DNA of 64,000 nt from CAYYFX01 sp964571855. GTDB taxonomy: Bacteria; ARS69. A program made the position numbers and the translations under genes. Below, piece by piece: positions 1 to 10,953 of the stretch (position 1 is its first letter; the number at the start of each line of letters is the position of its first letter). The notes beneath the pieces were generated by a model, which did not search any database, was not told the DNA's origin, and worked only from the letters and a program-made list of their open reading frames with translations. The stretch spans positions 1 through 64,000 of the forward strand of contig CAZNDO010000017.1 of assembly GCA_964571855.1 (NCBI GenBank), given 5' to 3'.

Positions 1-1242
1 CGGCTCGGCCGGGAAGCTCGGGGCGTCGCCGTCCATCAGCTCGGCCAGCAGCCGGGCCGTCCCGGGCGCGGTCTTCAGCCCCGTCATCTGGTGGCCGGTG
101 GCCAGCCAGAGGTTCGGCACGCGCCGCGTGCGCCCGATGGCCGGCATGCCGTCGGGGAGGCAGGGGCGCAGCCCGCGCCATGTCTCGCGCACCTCGGGCG
201 CCTCGGGCAGCGCCAGCATCCCGCGGGCGCCGCGCAGGATGGCGTCCACGCGGCGGCGATTCACGGAGAGATCGCCGTCCACCAGCTCCAGCGTGCCGGA
301 CAGGCGCAGCGCATCGGCGTGCGGGTTCACCGCGATCTTCCGCTCGGTGAGGTACAGCGCGCACCGCGGGTGCGGCTCGCGGCGCGGGAGGACGAGCGAG
401 TAGCCCTTCCCGCCCAGCATCGGGAGCGGCAGGCCCAGCGTGCGCGCCAGCGCTCCCGACCACGCGCCGGCCGCGAGCACGAAGTCGCGCGCGGCGAACC
501 GCCCGCGCGACGTGTGCACGGCGGCGAGGGATCCGCCGGCCCGTTCGGCGCCGTCCACGTCGGCGCCCTCCACGAACGAGACGCCGGCCGCGCGCGCCTC
601 GTCCGCCAGCACGAGCACGGCGTCGTGCGGCTCGCAGCGCGCATCCCCCGGATAGAACACGGCGCCGACCGCATCGCCGCGCAGCGCCGGCTCGCGTGCG
701 CGCAGCTCGTCGCGCGTCCACACCGCGGAATCGATCCCGAACCCCGCCACGAGCTCGGCACCCGCGCGACCCGCCGCCAGTCCCTTGGCGGTCTCGTACA
801 CGCACACGAGCCCGTTGCGCTCGAACCCGAAGGGGCGCGCCGCGCGCGCGGCGATCTCCTCCCACGCGTCCAGGCTCCAGCGCGCCATCGCCACGAGGGC
901 GGCGGCGTTGCGGACGAAGGTGGAACGGCGGGTGGCCCAGAGGAACCGCACCAGCCACGCGGCCAGCGCCGGATCCGCCCGCGGCTGGATGTGGAAGGGG
1001 CTCTCGGGGTCCAGGAGCCACTTCGAGGCTTGTCCCGCGAGGCCCGGCGCGGCCAGCGGCAGCGCGATGGAGGCCGTGAGCCACCCCGCGTTGCCGGACG
1101 AGCAGGCGCCGCCGATCCGGTCCCGATCCAGCACGACCACCGTCCGCCCGCGCCGCGCCAGCTCCGCCGCGCACGCGACGCCGACGACGCCGCCGCCCAG
1201 GACGACGACGTCGTTCGCACGGGATTCCGTCACGGTGACCAT
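1..1242 (-). CDS. FAD-dependent D-amino-acid dehydrogenase-like oxidoreductase (3' end off window)
   Basis: The frame is open from an ATG at 1242 to the left edge (414 codons), so the C-terminus is missing. The N-terminus carries a dinucleotide-binding fold, VVVLGGGVVGVACAAELARR, followed by an acidic residue after the second strand and GNAGW, the arrangement of DadA/glycine-oxidase enzymes that deaminate D-amino acids using FAD. Near the truncated end, LRPCLPDGMPAIGR and NLWLATGHQMTGLK match the family's C-terminal FAD-contact block, so only a few residues should be lost. It is transcribed last in a row of minus-strand genes but is separated from its upstream neighbour by a strong hairpin, so it probably has its own promoter. 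The substrate cannot be told; proline or hydroxyproline-epimer oxidase relatives are alternatives. Confidence 0.85.
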   Translation of the reverse strand, partial: MVTVTESRANDVVVLGGGVVGVACAAELARRGRTVVVLDRDRIGGACSSGNAGWLTASIALPLAAPGLAGQASKWLLDPESPFHIQPRADPALAAWLVRFLWATRRSTFVRNAAALVAMARWSLDAWEEIAARAARPFGFERNGLVCVYETAKGLAAGRAGAELVAGFGIDSAVWTRDELRAREPALRGDAVGAVFYPGDARCEPHDAVLVLADEARAAGVSFVEGADVDGAERAGGSLAAVHTSRGRFAARDFVLAAGAWSGALARTLGLPLPMLGGKGYSLVLPRREPHPRCALYLTERKIAVNPHADALRLSGTLELVDGDLSVNRRRVDAILRGARGMLALPEAPEVRETWRGLRPCLPDGMPAIGRTRRVPNLWLATGHQMTGLKTAPGTARLLAELMDGDAPSFPAEP

Positions 1243-1293
1243 GCGACCGGCGATGCTACCACCGCGCGCGCGGATCGGGCAGCGGGAACGAAC

Positions 1294-1322
1294 GCGGGCC
1301 CGGAGGAATCCTCCGGGCCCGC
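1294..1322 (-). terminator. Perfect 13-bp GC hairpin after the 841-codon beta-helix gene
   Basis: Arms GCGGGCCCGGAGG and its complement are separated by three bases (AAT). The hairpin lies 32 bases past the stop at 1354 and before the next gene's start at 1242. There is no T-run, so it may act as a Rho-assisted terminator or mRNA-end stabiliser. The same GCGGGCCCGG core recurs at 3883-3910. Confidence 0.65.
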
Positions 1323-1353
1323 GACGGAACACGACACGATCGGGACGGCGACG

Positions 1354-3819
1354 CTACCGCACGAGCACGGCGCGCGCCGTCCGCACCGTCGTCTCGCCGT
1401 CCGCGCGGATCACGGCGCGCGCGAAGTACGCGCCGCTGGCGGTCACGCCGGCCGCATCCCGCGGCGCGAGCACGTGCCGCCCCGCCCCGAGGCTGCCGGC
1501 GAAGAGGTCGCCCACCGCGCGTCCGCGCACGTCGTACAGCACGGCCTCCACCTGCGCCGCGGCCGGAAGCTCCAGCGCGAACTCCAGTCGATCCCGCGCG
1601 CCGCTCGCGGCGAAGCGCAGCGCCGACGGCCCCGCCGCGGGAATCGGTTCCACGCCCGTGGAGCTGGGGATCACGATGCGGACCGCGTCCGCCTCGTACA
1701 GCACGTTCGCCTGGCCCGCCAGCGGCGCCCCGTTCCAGGTCACCGCCGCGAACGTGCCCACGCGCGACCCGCAGGTCAGGACGGTGAACACCGTGCCCGG
1801 CGTGCCCGTGAACGCGGGCGTCGTGCGCAGGGCGAGCGTGCCGCCGAGCGTGGCGGCGCCGGTCACGACGAGGAGGTCGGATCCGCCCGGACCGCCGGCC
1901 CCCAGGTCCGCGCCGTACGCGCTCGACGCGTTCAGGGTGGCGCTCCCGTCGACGACGATGGTGCCGAGGATGTCCGGCGCGGCGTGCGGCTCGAGGGCGC
2001 CGGACGAGAACATGCCGGTCGCGAGGTCCAGCACGCCGTAGCCCTCCACCGTCCCGCCCGGCGGGACGAGCACGGTCGTGGCCTCCGCCGTGCCGCCTTC
2101 CAGCCACGTGGTCCCGCGGCAATCCAGGGTGCCCGTGGCCAGCCGGCCGCCGCTGCGCAGGAAGAGCTGCCCCGTGCCGGCGTACACGGTGACGAGCGCC
2201 GGGTTCACGCCGGTCTGGAGCACCTCGAGGACGGCGTTGTCCTCCACGGCCAGGTTGCCGGCGCCGCCCGCGCCTCCGAAATTCCCGCCGATCCACACGT
2301 TGTTCCGCGTGCGGAGGATCGAGCCGGCGCCGCGCGCCACGACGTCCCCGAACCCGCCCGCCGCCACGCCGACCTGCAGGAAGCCCACGTCGACCAGCGA
2401 GCCGTCGAGCACGTTCAGCGTGCCGGAGCCGGCGTTGCCCACGTGCAGCGCGCCGCCCGAGGACAGCACCGCACCGTCGTCCACCTCCAGGAGTCCCGTG
2501 GTGCCCGCGACGTCCGCGACGATCGTGCTGCCCGCGCCCATCGGGAACACCGTGCCCGCGCCGGTGACGAACATCCGGCCCGTGCCCGTGTTGCCCACGC
2601 GGAGCTGCGCGAGCGCGCTGGACGTGGACGGCGCCACGTTGGTCCCGCCGTTGCTGATCCACAGCTCGGGCGTCCCGGTGGTGCTGCCCACGGCAAGCGA
2701 CTGGCCCGCCGGCCATTCGAGCTGCCCGCCGGCCACGCGGGTCACGCCGCCCTGCAGGTCCAGCGGCGTCCCCGACGTGGGATGCACGCGGATGCCGCCG
2801 TTCGCCGTGAACGTGCCGCCCTGCCGCACGCGCAGGAAGCTCTGCTTGTCCACGACGTTGTCGGGGTCGCCGATGTACGTGAGCCCGGCCGCGGTCACCC
2901 ACGCGCGGTCGTTCACGGTGAGTTCGCCGTGCCCCGCCTCCGGCCCGAAGCCGTTGTGCCCGATACGCAGCACGTCCTGCGCGTTCAGGAACGACGTCCC
3001 GAGCGAGGCCACCGGCCCGATGTTCACGTACCCGTTGGACGTCACGCTGCGCCCGATCATGACCGGTCCCGCACAGGTGATGTTGCCGCCGTTCGTGGCG
3101 AAGAGGTTCGCCGTGCCCGCAGCCCCCACGGTCATGCCGTTCGTGCCCACGATGAGCTGGCTGTACCGCGTGGGGACCGTGGAGAAGCCGGCCACGGTCA
3201 CCGTGGCCGCCGCGCTGGAGAGCGTGGCGATCTCGAAGGGCCAGCTGCTGCCCACCTGGTCCGCGTAGTACCGGGAGCCGCCGAAGATGTTCAGCTCGCT
3301 GATGCCGTCGTGGCCGATGTGGTCGCCGAACGAGGGCGCCTGCGGGTTGTTGATCCCCTTGGAGTGCATCCACACGCCGGTCGTGGTGGGACCGTTGTTC
3401 GTGAGGGTCACGATGCTGAGCATCCCGAACCCGCCGAGGTGCAGGTAGTCCGTCGTCACCAGCCCGCCCTTGAGGGTGAGGGTGTGCGCGTTGCTCGGGA
3501 GCTGGACGTTCATGCCGCCGGTGGTATGCGGCCCCGCGAAGAGCCAGGAGGGGTTCCCCTGCCCGACGACCAGCATCAGGCTGTTCGGCACGCCGGCCGG
3601 GAACGTGGCCGTGTAGGTGGTGGCCGTCTCGAAGCGGAAGTGGTCCGCGGCGCCGGGGATGGCGGCGGGATTCCACTTGGTGGGGTCGTCCACCGAGCCG
3701 GTAGCGCCGAGCCAGTTGAAGTGGGCGGCCTGCGCCGGGCCGGCCGCGAGGCCCGCCAGCAGGAGAAGGCCCGGGACCACGAGGGCCCGCAGCCGGGGAA
3801 GGGGCTTCAGGGTGCGCAT
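1354..3819 (-). CDS. Secreted repeat-rich beta-helix/autotransporter-like protein with FlgD-like C-terminal tail
   Basis: 821 residues. The start at 3819 is chosen because GGAGG lies 5 bases upstream and the protein then opens with a clean signal peptide (MRTLKPLPRLRALVVPGLLL... ending AQA). An upstream in-frame ATG at 3879 has neither. The body is Gly/Thr/Val-rich with repeated short strands (LxVGNxGxGxLxVxDG, LxIGHNGxG), the pattern of passenger-type parallel beta-helices with PATR-like repeats. The last 85 residues (LEFALELPAAAQVEAVLYDVRGRAV... GAYFARAVI...) are a FlgD/Ig-like sorting or anchoring tail. Function is probably surface or extracellular adhesion or structure. No catalytic motif is seen. 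Confidence 0.8.
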   Translation of the reverse strand: MRTLKPLPRLRALVVPGLLLLAGLAAGPAQAAHFNWLGATGSVDDPTKWNPAAIPGAADHFRFETATTYTATFPAGVPNSLMLVVGQGNPSWLFAGPHTTGGMNVQLPSNAHTLTLKGGLVTTDYLHLGGFGMLSIVTLTNNGPTTTGVWMHSKGINNPQAPSFGDHIGHDGISELNIFGGSRYYADQVGSSWPFEIATLSSAAATVTVAGFSTVPTRYSQLIVGTNGMTVGAAGTANLFATNGGNITCAGPVMIGRSVTSNGYVNIGPVASLGTSFLNAQDVLRIGHNGFGPEAGHGELTVNDRAWVTAAGLTYIGDPDNVVDKQSFLRVRQGGTFTANGGIRVHPTSGTPLDLQGGVTRVAGGQLEWPAGQSLAVGSTTGTPELWISNGGTNVAPSTSSALAQLRVGNTGTGRMFVTGAGTVFPMGAGSTIVADVAGTTGLLEVDDGAVLSSGGALHVGNAGSGTLNVLDGSLVDVGFLQVGVAAGGFGDVVARGAGSILRTRNNVWIGGNFGGAGGAGNLAVEDNAVLEVLQTGVNPALVTVYAGTGQLFLRSGGRLATGTLDCRGTTWLEGGTAEATTVLVPPGGTVEGYGVLDLATGMFSSGALEPHAAPDILGTIVVDGSATLNASSAYGADLGAGGPGGSDLLVVTGAATLGGTLALRTTPAFTGTPGTVFTVLTCGSRVGTFAAVTWNGAPLAGQANVLYEADAVRIVIPSSTGVEPIPAAGPSALRFAASGARDRLEFALELPAAAQVEAVLYDVRGRAVGDLFAGSLGAGRHVLAPRDAAGVTASGAYFARAVIRADGETTVRTARAVLVR

Positions 3820-3882
3820 CGTCGCCTCCGGACGAAGGGGGTCAGTCCCTCCTACGTCCGGCCGCATCCCCCCGAACACGAC

Positions 3883-3910
3883 GCGGGCCCGGGGTCTCCC
3901 CCGGGCCCGC
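3883..3910 (-). terminator. 12-bp GC hairpin, same core as 1294-1322
   Basis: Arms GCGGGCCCGGGG and its complement enclose a four-base loop (TCTC). It follows the stop at 3940 and precedes the RBS of the next minus-strand gene. No T-run is present. Confidence 0.65.
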
Positions 3911-3939
3911 GCTTCCTGCCCCGGATCGTGCGATCCGGA

Positions 3940-5841
3940 TCAGTCGCCGCGCAGGAGCACCATCTTGCGCGTGTCGCGCGTGTCGTCCGTCTCCAGCCGG
4001 TAGAAGTACACGCCGGCGGCCGCGGCCCGGCCGTCATCCGACCGGCCGTCCCAGGTCCGCTCGTGCTCGCCCGGCGTCAGCGCCTGGTCCACGAGCGTGG
4101 CGACCTTGCGGCCGGTCACGTCCACGACCGTGAGCTTGACGGGCGATTCGTGCCCCAGCGTGAAGCGGATCTGCGTGCGCTGCCGGAACGGGTTCGGCTC
4201 CGCCGGCGCCAGCGCGCTGCGCACGCTGAGCCCCGGCGTGGTCACCTCGACCGGTCCGTACCGCACCTCGCCGCCGGCCATGTCCACCGCGCCCACCATG
4301 TAGTAGTAGCGCATGCCCGGGCGGGTGGACGAGTCGACCCACTGGTACGGACTGTGGCCCGTGATCAGGGACTCCGTGAGGCGCGCGTACGAGCCGTTGA
4401 CCTCGTCCGAGCGGTACACGTGGAAGCCCTGGTGGTTCACCTCCAGCGCCGTCGCCCAGGACAGGACAACGCCCGACGAGCGGAGCGCCGGCGTGGCCGT
4501 GAGCCCGGAGAGCTGCACGGCCGTGGGGGCCACGTCCACGCGGACGCAGAAGAAGCCCTCCACGTCGTCCGTGGTCGACGGCGTGTTGTTGATGTCCACG
4601 TCGCCGGTGAAGTAGGCGTACACGGCGCCCGTGCCGTCACGGTCGGACAGCGTGAGCGCGCTGATGCCCGTGAAGCTGCGCAGGATGCTCGTGGGCTCGA
4701 TGAAGCCGTCGCCGTCCAGATCGACCGGCTGGTTCTCGCGCAGGATCATCCGGTCGTTGACGAACAGCGTGCCGCGGGCGATCGAGTCCACGGTGGACCA
4801 GATGAACGCCAGGTCGCCGTCCTCGTTCATGTACGCGTGCTCGATGGACCCGGTGATCGTCTGCCCGTCGAGCGTCTGGCCTTCCTGGTACGAGATCAGG
4901 CCGTTGCGCACGATGAACTCGTCGCTCGCCGTGGCCGCGTCCGTGTCGCCCGTGAAGAACCAGTGGCCCGTCTCCGTGATGCCGGTGAAGTCGAAGTTGA
5001 TCCACTTCTCCGTGCCGTTGCCGCCGACGATCAGCGGAACGACGTTGCCCTCGCGGACGAGCGTGCCGCCGAGCACGAGGCCGGCGCCGTCCACGACCAT
5101 CGCGGCGTCCGCGCTCGTGGCACCGGTGAGCTGGACCTCCGCGATATAGTGGTTGGCCTGCGCCGAGAAGCGGTAGTCGAACGACACCGTGGTGCCGGTG
5201 CCGAGCGCCACCGGGAGGCCGGGCAGGACGTCCCCGCCCATGAACTCCGGAACCGCCGCCACACCGACGAACAGCCCGCGGTTCGACGTGGACCCGCCCT
5301 GCGAGGTGGCGGTGCCGCCCACGAAGTACGGGATCCCGTTCGCGGAGATGCCCGGCCGGCTGCCGAAGCGCCACCACAGGCCCGGGGTGTGGGGGAACGG
5401 ATCGCCTTCCACCATGATCGGGGTGTCGTTCAGCCACACCGAGTCGAAGCTCCCGACCGGACCGCCGGTGCCCGTGCAGCTGTAGGCCACGGAACCGTCA
5501 TCGGCGAGGCCGTAGAAGGACTCGTACGCGGTCTGCACGAGCGGACCGAACGTCCCCTCCGTGCGCATGATCGCGCCGGGCCCGCCGGCCGCATTGCCCC
5601 AGATGTGGCTCAGTGTGACGCTGCCGTCCGTGGAGTTGATGTTGACCGCGTACCCGCCCACGTGGTTCACGGCCGTGTTGTTCAGCGAGTTCACGAAGTG
5701 GCCGACCCCCGCGCCGGGGAGAGGGTCGCCCTCGCGCAGGAGCGCGGTGGCGGTCTCGGCCGAAGCGCTCCCGGCGTGCAGGAGGGCGAGAAGCGACATG
5801 GTCGCGAGCGGGGCGCCCGCGATTCGTACCCATGAGTTCAT
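3940..5841 (-). CDS. Secreted protein of unknown function with fibronectin-like and FlgD-like C-terminal domains
   Basis: 633 residues. The ATG at 5841 has GGAGGTGG upstream and gives a signal peptide (MNSWVRIAGAPLATMSLLAL... ending ASA). Residues about 25-440 resemble the large secreted family with repeated 'LREGDPLPGAG' and 'LVREGNVVPL' blocks that report event text and strand pairs; no enzyme motif is visible. About 440-535 (LSWATALEVNHQGFHVYRS... YYYMVGAVDMAGGE) is a fibronectin III-like module. The end (PNPFRQRTQIRFTL... VKLTVVDVTGRKVATL... AAGVYFYRLET...RKMVLLRGD) is a classic FlgD/type-A sorting-like tail. It is flanked by hairpins, so it is likely a monocistronic unit. Confidence 0.8.
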   Translation of the reverse strand: MNSWVRIAGAPLATMSLLALLHAGSASAETATALLREGDPLPGAGVGHFVNSLNNTAVNHVGGYAVNINSTDGSVTLSHIWGNAAGGPGAIMRTEGTFGPLVQTAYESFYGLADDGSVAYSCTGTGGPVGSFDSVWLNDTPIMVEGDPFPHTPGLWWRFGSRPGISANGIPYFVGGTATSQGGSTSNRGLFVGVAAVPEFMGGDVLPGLPVALGTGTTVSFDYRFSAQANHYIAEVQLTGATSADAAMVVDGAGLVLGGTLVREGNVVPLIVGGNGTEKWINFDFTGITETGHWFFTGDTDAATASDEFIVRNGLISYQEGQTLDGQTITGSIEHAYMNEDGDLAFIWSTVDSIARGTLFVNDRMILRENQPVDLDGDGFIEPTSILRSFTGISALTLSDRDGTGAVYAYFTGDVDINNTPSTTDDVEGFFCVRVDVAPTAVQLSGLTATPALRSSGVVLSWATALEVNHQGFHVYRSDEVNGSYARLTESLITGHSPYQWVDSSTRPGMRYYYMVGAVDMAGGEVRYGPVEVTTPGLSVRSALAPAEPNPFRQRTQIRFTLGHESPVKLTVVDVTGRKVATLVDQALTPGEHERTWDGRSDDGRAAAAGVYFYRLETDDTRDTRKMVLLRGD

Positions 5842-5933
5842 GTTCGTCCACCTCCGTGCGGCCGCGCACCCCGGAGGGAGGCCGAAGCGGACGAAGCTCG
5901 GGCGCGTGCCGGGGGAGCGCCGCTGTCCGGAGA

Positions 5934-7205
5934 CTACCGACCCGCGGGAGGCCGGGTCAACGCGGCAGCGCGGGCCCGCAACATCTCCCGCTCGGGGGCG
6001 TTCCCGGCCAGGGCCGCGGCCCGCTCGTACTCGGCCCGCGCCTCGTCGGTCCGGCCGAGCTTCTCGAGCAGGTCCCCGCGGACCGTCGGCAGGAGGTGGT
6101 AGCTGGCGAGCGCCGGCTCCCCGGCCAGAGCGTCCACGAGCGCCAGGCCGGCCGCGGGTCCCGACGCCATGGCCACGGCGACCGCCCGGTTGAGCTCCAC
6201 CACCGGGGACGGGGTGAGTCGCGCGAGGGCCGCGTACAGGGCGGCGATCCGGGACCAGTCCGTCCCGGCGGCGGTGCGGGCGCGCGCGTGGCACGCGGCG
6301 ATGGCGGCCTGCAGCACGTAGGGTCCGGGCGAACCCAGGGCCTCCGCCCGGGCGAGGGCGTCCAGGCCGCGGCGGATCAGGAGCTGATCCCAGCGCCCCC
6401 GGTTCTGGTCCAGGAGCAGGATGGGCTCGCCCGACGGTCCGGTCCGCGCGCGCAGCCGCGACGCCTGGATCTCCATGAGCGCCACGAGCCCATGGACCTC
6501 GGGCTCCGCCGGCGCCAGCCCGGCCAGGATGCGCCCCAGCCGCAGCGCTTCCTCGCACAGCGCGGGGCGGATCCAGTCGTCGCCCGCGGTGGCGGAGTAC
6601 CCCTCGTTGAACACGAGGTAGATCACCTCGAGCACGGACGCCAACCGCGCGGCCAGCTCGGGGCCGCGCGGCACCTCGTAGGGCACCTTCGCGTCCGCGA
6701 GCGTCCGCTTCGCGCGCACGATGCGCTGCGCCACCGTGGACTCCGGCACCAGGAACGCGCGCGCGATCTCGGGCGTCGTGAGCCCGCCCAGCATGCGGAG
6801 CGTGAGCGCCACGCGCGCCTCCGCCGACAGCACGGGATGGCACGCGGTGAAGACGAGCCGGAGGAGATCGTCGCCCACGGGATCGTCCAGCGCGGCGTCC
6901 ACGTCGGGCGCCGTGGCCGTTTCGCGCACCTCGATCTCGCGGGCGAGCTCCTCGTGCTTGCGGTCCATGCGCGCGTGGCGCCGCAGGCGGTCGATGGCGC
7001 GGTTCCGCGCCGCGGCCATCAGCCAGGCGCCGGGCCGGTCCGGCACGCCCTGCGCCGGCCACTGTTCCAGCGCGGCGAGGAACGCGTCCTGCGCCAGCTC
7101 CTCGGCGAGGCCCACGTCGCGGACCATGCGCGCGACCGCGGCGGTGATCCGCGCGGACTCGATGCGCCAGACGGCTTCGACGGTGCGGTGGATGTCCTCG
7201 GCCAT
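5934..7205 (-). CDS. ECF42-type RNA polymerase sigma factor with C-terminal TPR-like extension
   Basis: 423 residues, about twice a plain ECF factor. Region 2 (ELAQDAFLAALEQWP...PGAWLMAAARNRAIDRLRR) and region 4 (EARVALTLRMLGGLTTPEIARAFLVPESTVAQRIVRAK) occupy roughly 1-175. The remaining 250 residues (VYLVFNEGYSAT... LNRAVAVAMASGP... LRARAAALT) match the DUF6596/TPR-like domain that defines the ECF42 group. ECF42 factors usually lack an anti-sigma factor and sit beside a DGPF/YciI protein, as here (gene at 7311-7736, 105 bases upstream on the same strand). The C-terminal extension is thought to carry the control function in this group. Target promoters cannot be seen. Confidence 0.93.
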   Translation of the reverse strand: MAEDIHRTVEAVWRIESARITAAVARMVRDVGLAEELAQDAFLAALEQWPAQGVPDRPGAWLMAAARNRAIDRLRRHARMDRKHEELAREIEVRETATAPDVDAALDDPVGDDLLRLVFTACHPVLSAEARVALTLRMLGGLTTPEIARAFLVPESTVAQRIVRAKRTLADAKVPYEVPRGPELAARLASVLEVIYLVFNEGYSATAGDDWIRPALCEEALRLGRILAGLAPAEPEVHGLVALMEIQASRLRARTGPSGEPILLLDQNRGRWDQLLIRRGLDALARAEALGSPGPYVLQAAIAACHARARTAAGTDWSRIAALYAALARLTPSPVVELNRAVAVAMASGPAAGLALVDALAGEPALASYHLLPTVRGDLLEKLGRTDEARAEYERAAALAGNAPEREMLRARAAALTRPPAGR

Positions 7206-7310
7206 GACGGCCGCCGATCACAACACACGCCCCGGCCCGGCGCAACGGGCCCCCGCGCGGTCGCCACGCCCGCGTCGCGCGGTCCTCCCGCGGCCGCGCG
7301 GCGGCCGCCG

Positions 7311-7736
7311 CTACTTCCCGCGTTCGATCCGCGCGCGCAACTCGTCCTCCTGCGCGCGCAGCTCGGGAGTGAACTCGTCGCCGAAGTCGTCCGCCTCGAA
7401 CACGGGACGGATCTCGATTTCCGAGGGGCCTTCCATCGGGTTGGGGCAGCGCTTCACCCACTCCACGGCCTCCTCCATCGAGGCCACGCGCCACAGCCAG
7501 AACCCCGCCACGAGCTCCTTCGTCTCGGTGAACGGGCCGTCGACCACGGTGCGGCTCGCGCCCGAGAAGCGGACCCGCTTGCCTTTCGCGCTGGGGTGCA
7601 GCCCCTCGCCGGCCAGCATGATGCCGGCGTTCACGAGCTCCTCGTTGAACTTCCCCATCGCGGTCAGCAGTTCTTCCCTGGGCATCACGCCGGCCTCCGA
7701 CTCCGCCGTCGCCTTGACCATGACCATCACGCGCAT
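7311..7736 (-). CDS. DGPF/YciI-family protein
   Basis: 141 residues. MRVMVMVKATAESEAG opens the ferredoxin-like beta-alpha-beta fold and VVDGPFTETKELVAGFW carries the name-giving DGPF motif. Further on come the usual SMEEAVEWVKRCP helix and the IEIRPVFEADDFG strand. Proteins of this family are the standard genomic companions of ECF42 sigma factors. Their biochemical role is not settled; YciI relatives have weak hydrolase-like pockets. It is transcribed just before the sigma gene and is probably co-expressed with it, either as an input module or as the regulated output. Confidence 0.9.
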   Translation of the reverse strand: MRVMVMVKATAESEAGVMPREELLTAMGKFNEELVNAGIMLAGEGLHPSAKGKRVRFSGASRTVVDGPFTETKELVAGFWLWRVASMEEAVEWVKRCPNPMEGPSEIEIRPVFEADDFGDEFTPELRAQEDELRARIERGK

Positions 7737-7913
7737 CGCTCGCCTCCCGGGGCGTCGCCCCCCTGTGTGGTCCGTTGTCCCGCCCTACACCCGGACGTCG
7801 CGCGAGGACACCACGAATCGACATCCCGCGTCGCCGGGAGGGCCTTCCACGGAGAAGGGGATCTGGCGCTCCGCAACCCACGACCCGGCGCGAGGCGTTC
7901 GCGGGGACGCGGC

Positions 7914-10151
<2,238 letters not shown>

Positions 10152-10196
10152 GGCGGCGGACTCTACCACCGGGGCCGCGGCGGCGGCGCGCCCCGC

Positions 10197-10232
10197 TTGC
10201 TTCCCGACCTATCGATAGGTAGGCTGCCCCCA
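10197..10232 (+). promoter_or_regulatory. Promoter with embedded TetR-type palindrome; leaderless start
   Basis: TTGCTT (10197-10202), a 17-base spacer and TAGGCT (10220-10225) form a sigma-70-like promoter, and the ATG at 10232 falls where the transcript should begin. The perfect palindrome ACCTATCGATAGGT (10207-10220, near-perfect to 10204-10223) fills the spacer. This is the typical place for an autoregulating TetR repressor to bind, and it could also affect the divergent kinase gene. Confidence 0.7.
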
Positions 10233-10831
10233 TGACCGCCCCCGCCCCGGACACCCGGACCGCCCTGCTGGACCTGGCCCAGGAGCTGGCCCAGACGCGC
10301 GGGCTGAACGCGTTCAGCTTCCAGGATCTCGCGCGGGGCGTGGGGATCCGCACCGCCAGCGTGCACCATCACTTCCCCACGAAGGCGGACCTGGCCCGCG
10401 AGCTGCTGGCCCGCTACCGGGATCGGTTCCGCGCGCGCCTCGGGGATCTCGAGCGCCGCGCCCGCAGTCCGCGCCGGCGTCTGGACCTCTTCTGCGGCCT
10501 GTTCCTGGACACGCTGCGCGAAGGGAACCGGCTGTGCCTGTGCGGCATGCTGGCCACCGAGTTCACCACGCTGCCCGAGCCCGCGCGCGCCGAGGTGCGC
10601 GCCTTCTACGACGAGACCGAGGCGTGGCTGGCCGGGGTCCTCGAGGAAGGCCGGCGGTCGCGCGCGTTCCGGCTGCACGGTCCCGCGCCCCAGATGGCGG
10701 CGTCGCTGCTCGCCACTCTGGAGGGCGCCATGATCTCCGCACGCACGTTCGGCGACGAGCGGCGTCTCGCGCGCGCCGCGAAGTGGGCGGTGGCCTCGCT
10801 GGCCGCGCCCGCGCGTCCGCGCGGATCCTGA
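10232..10831 (+). CDS. TetR/AcrR-family transcriptional regulator
   Basis: 199 residues. The N-terminal helix-turn-helix is clear: TRTALLDLAQELAQTRGLNAFSFQDLARGVGIRTASVHHHFPTKADLARELLARYRDRF contains the characteristic SFxDLAxxxGI...V..HFPTKxxL pattern. The C-terminal ligand-binding part has LFLDTLREGNRLCLCGMLATEFTTLPEPARAEVRAFYDE, as in AcrR/YxaF-like regulators that sense small toxic or thiol-reactive compounds. Its own promoter carries a 14-bp palindrome directly in front of the start codon. The gene 122 bases downstream on the same strand is an AhpD-like protein, a plausible target. Confidence 0.93.
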   Translation: MTAPAPDTRTALLDLAQELAQTRGLNAFSFQDLARGVGIRTASVHHHFPTKADLARELLARYRDRFRARLGDLERRARSPRRRLDLFCGLFLDTLREGNRLCLCGMLATEFTTLPEPARAEVRAFYDETEAWLAGVLEEGRRSRAFRLHGPAPQMAASLLATLEGAMISARTFGDERRLARAAKWAVASLAAPARPRGS

Positions 10832-10953
10832 ACCCCGCCGGCCCCGTCGACGGCGGAGCGGACCCGTCCCGCGGGACGCCGTCCGGGAGGCGACGGGACT
10901 CGAACGGATCCGCGCCCGGCCCCCGCCGGGGCGGAGCCCGGAGGTGCGCACTC

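Noticed and set aside
91..5835. Very long open frame on the plus strand opposite two secreted-protein genes
   Set aside because: It is Arg/Ala/His-rich, has no domain, and lies antisense to two genes with RBS and signal peptides; long open frames are expected in any frame at this GC content.
7737..7913. Possible small gene between the DGPF protein and the Ser/Thr kinase
   Set aside because: Frames here lack a ribosome site and are low-complexity; it appears to be plain intergenic DNA.
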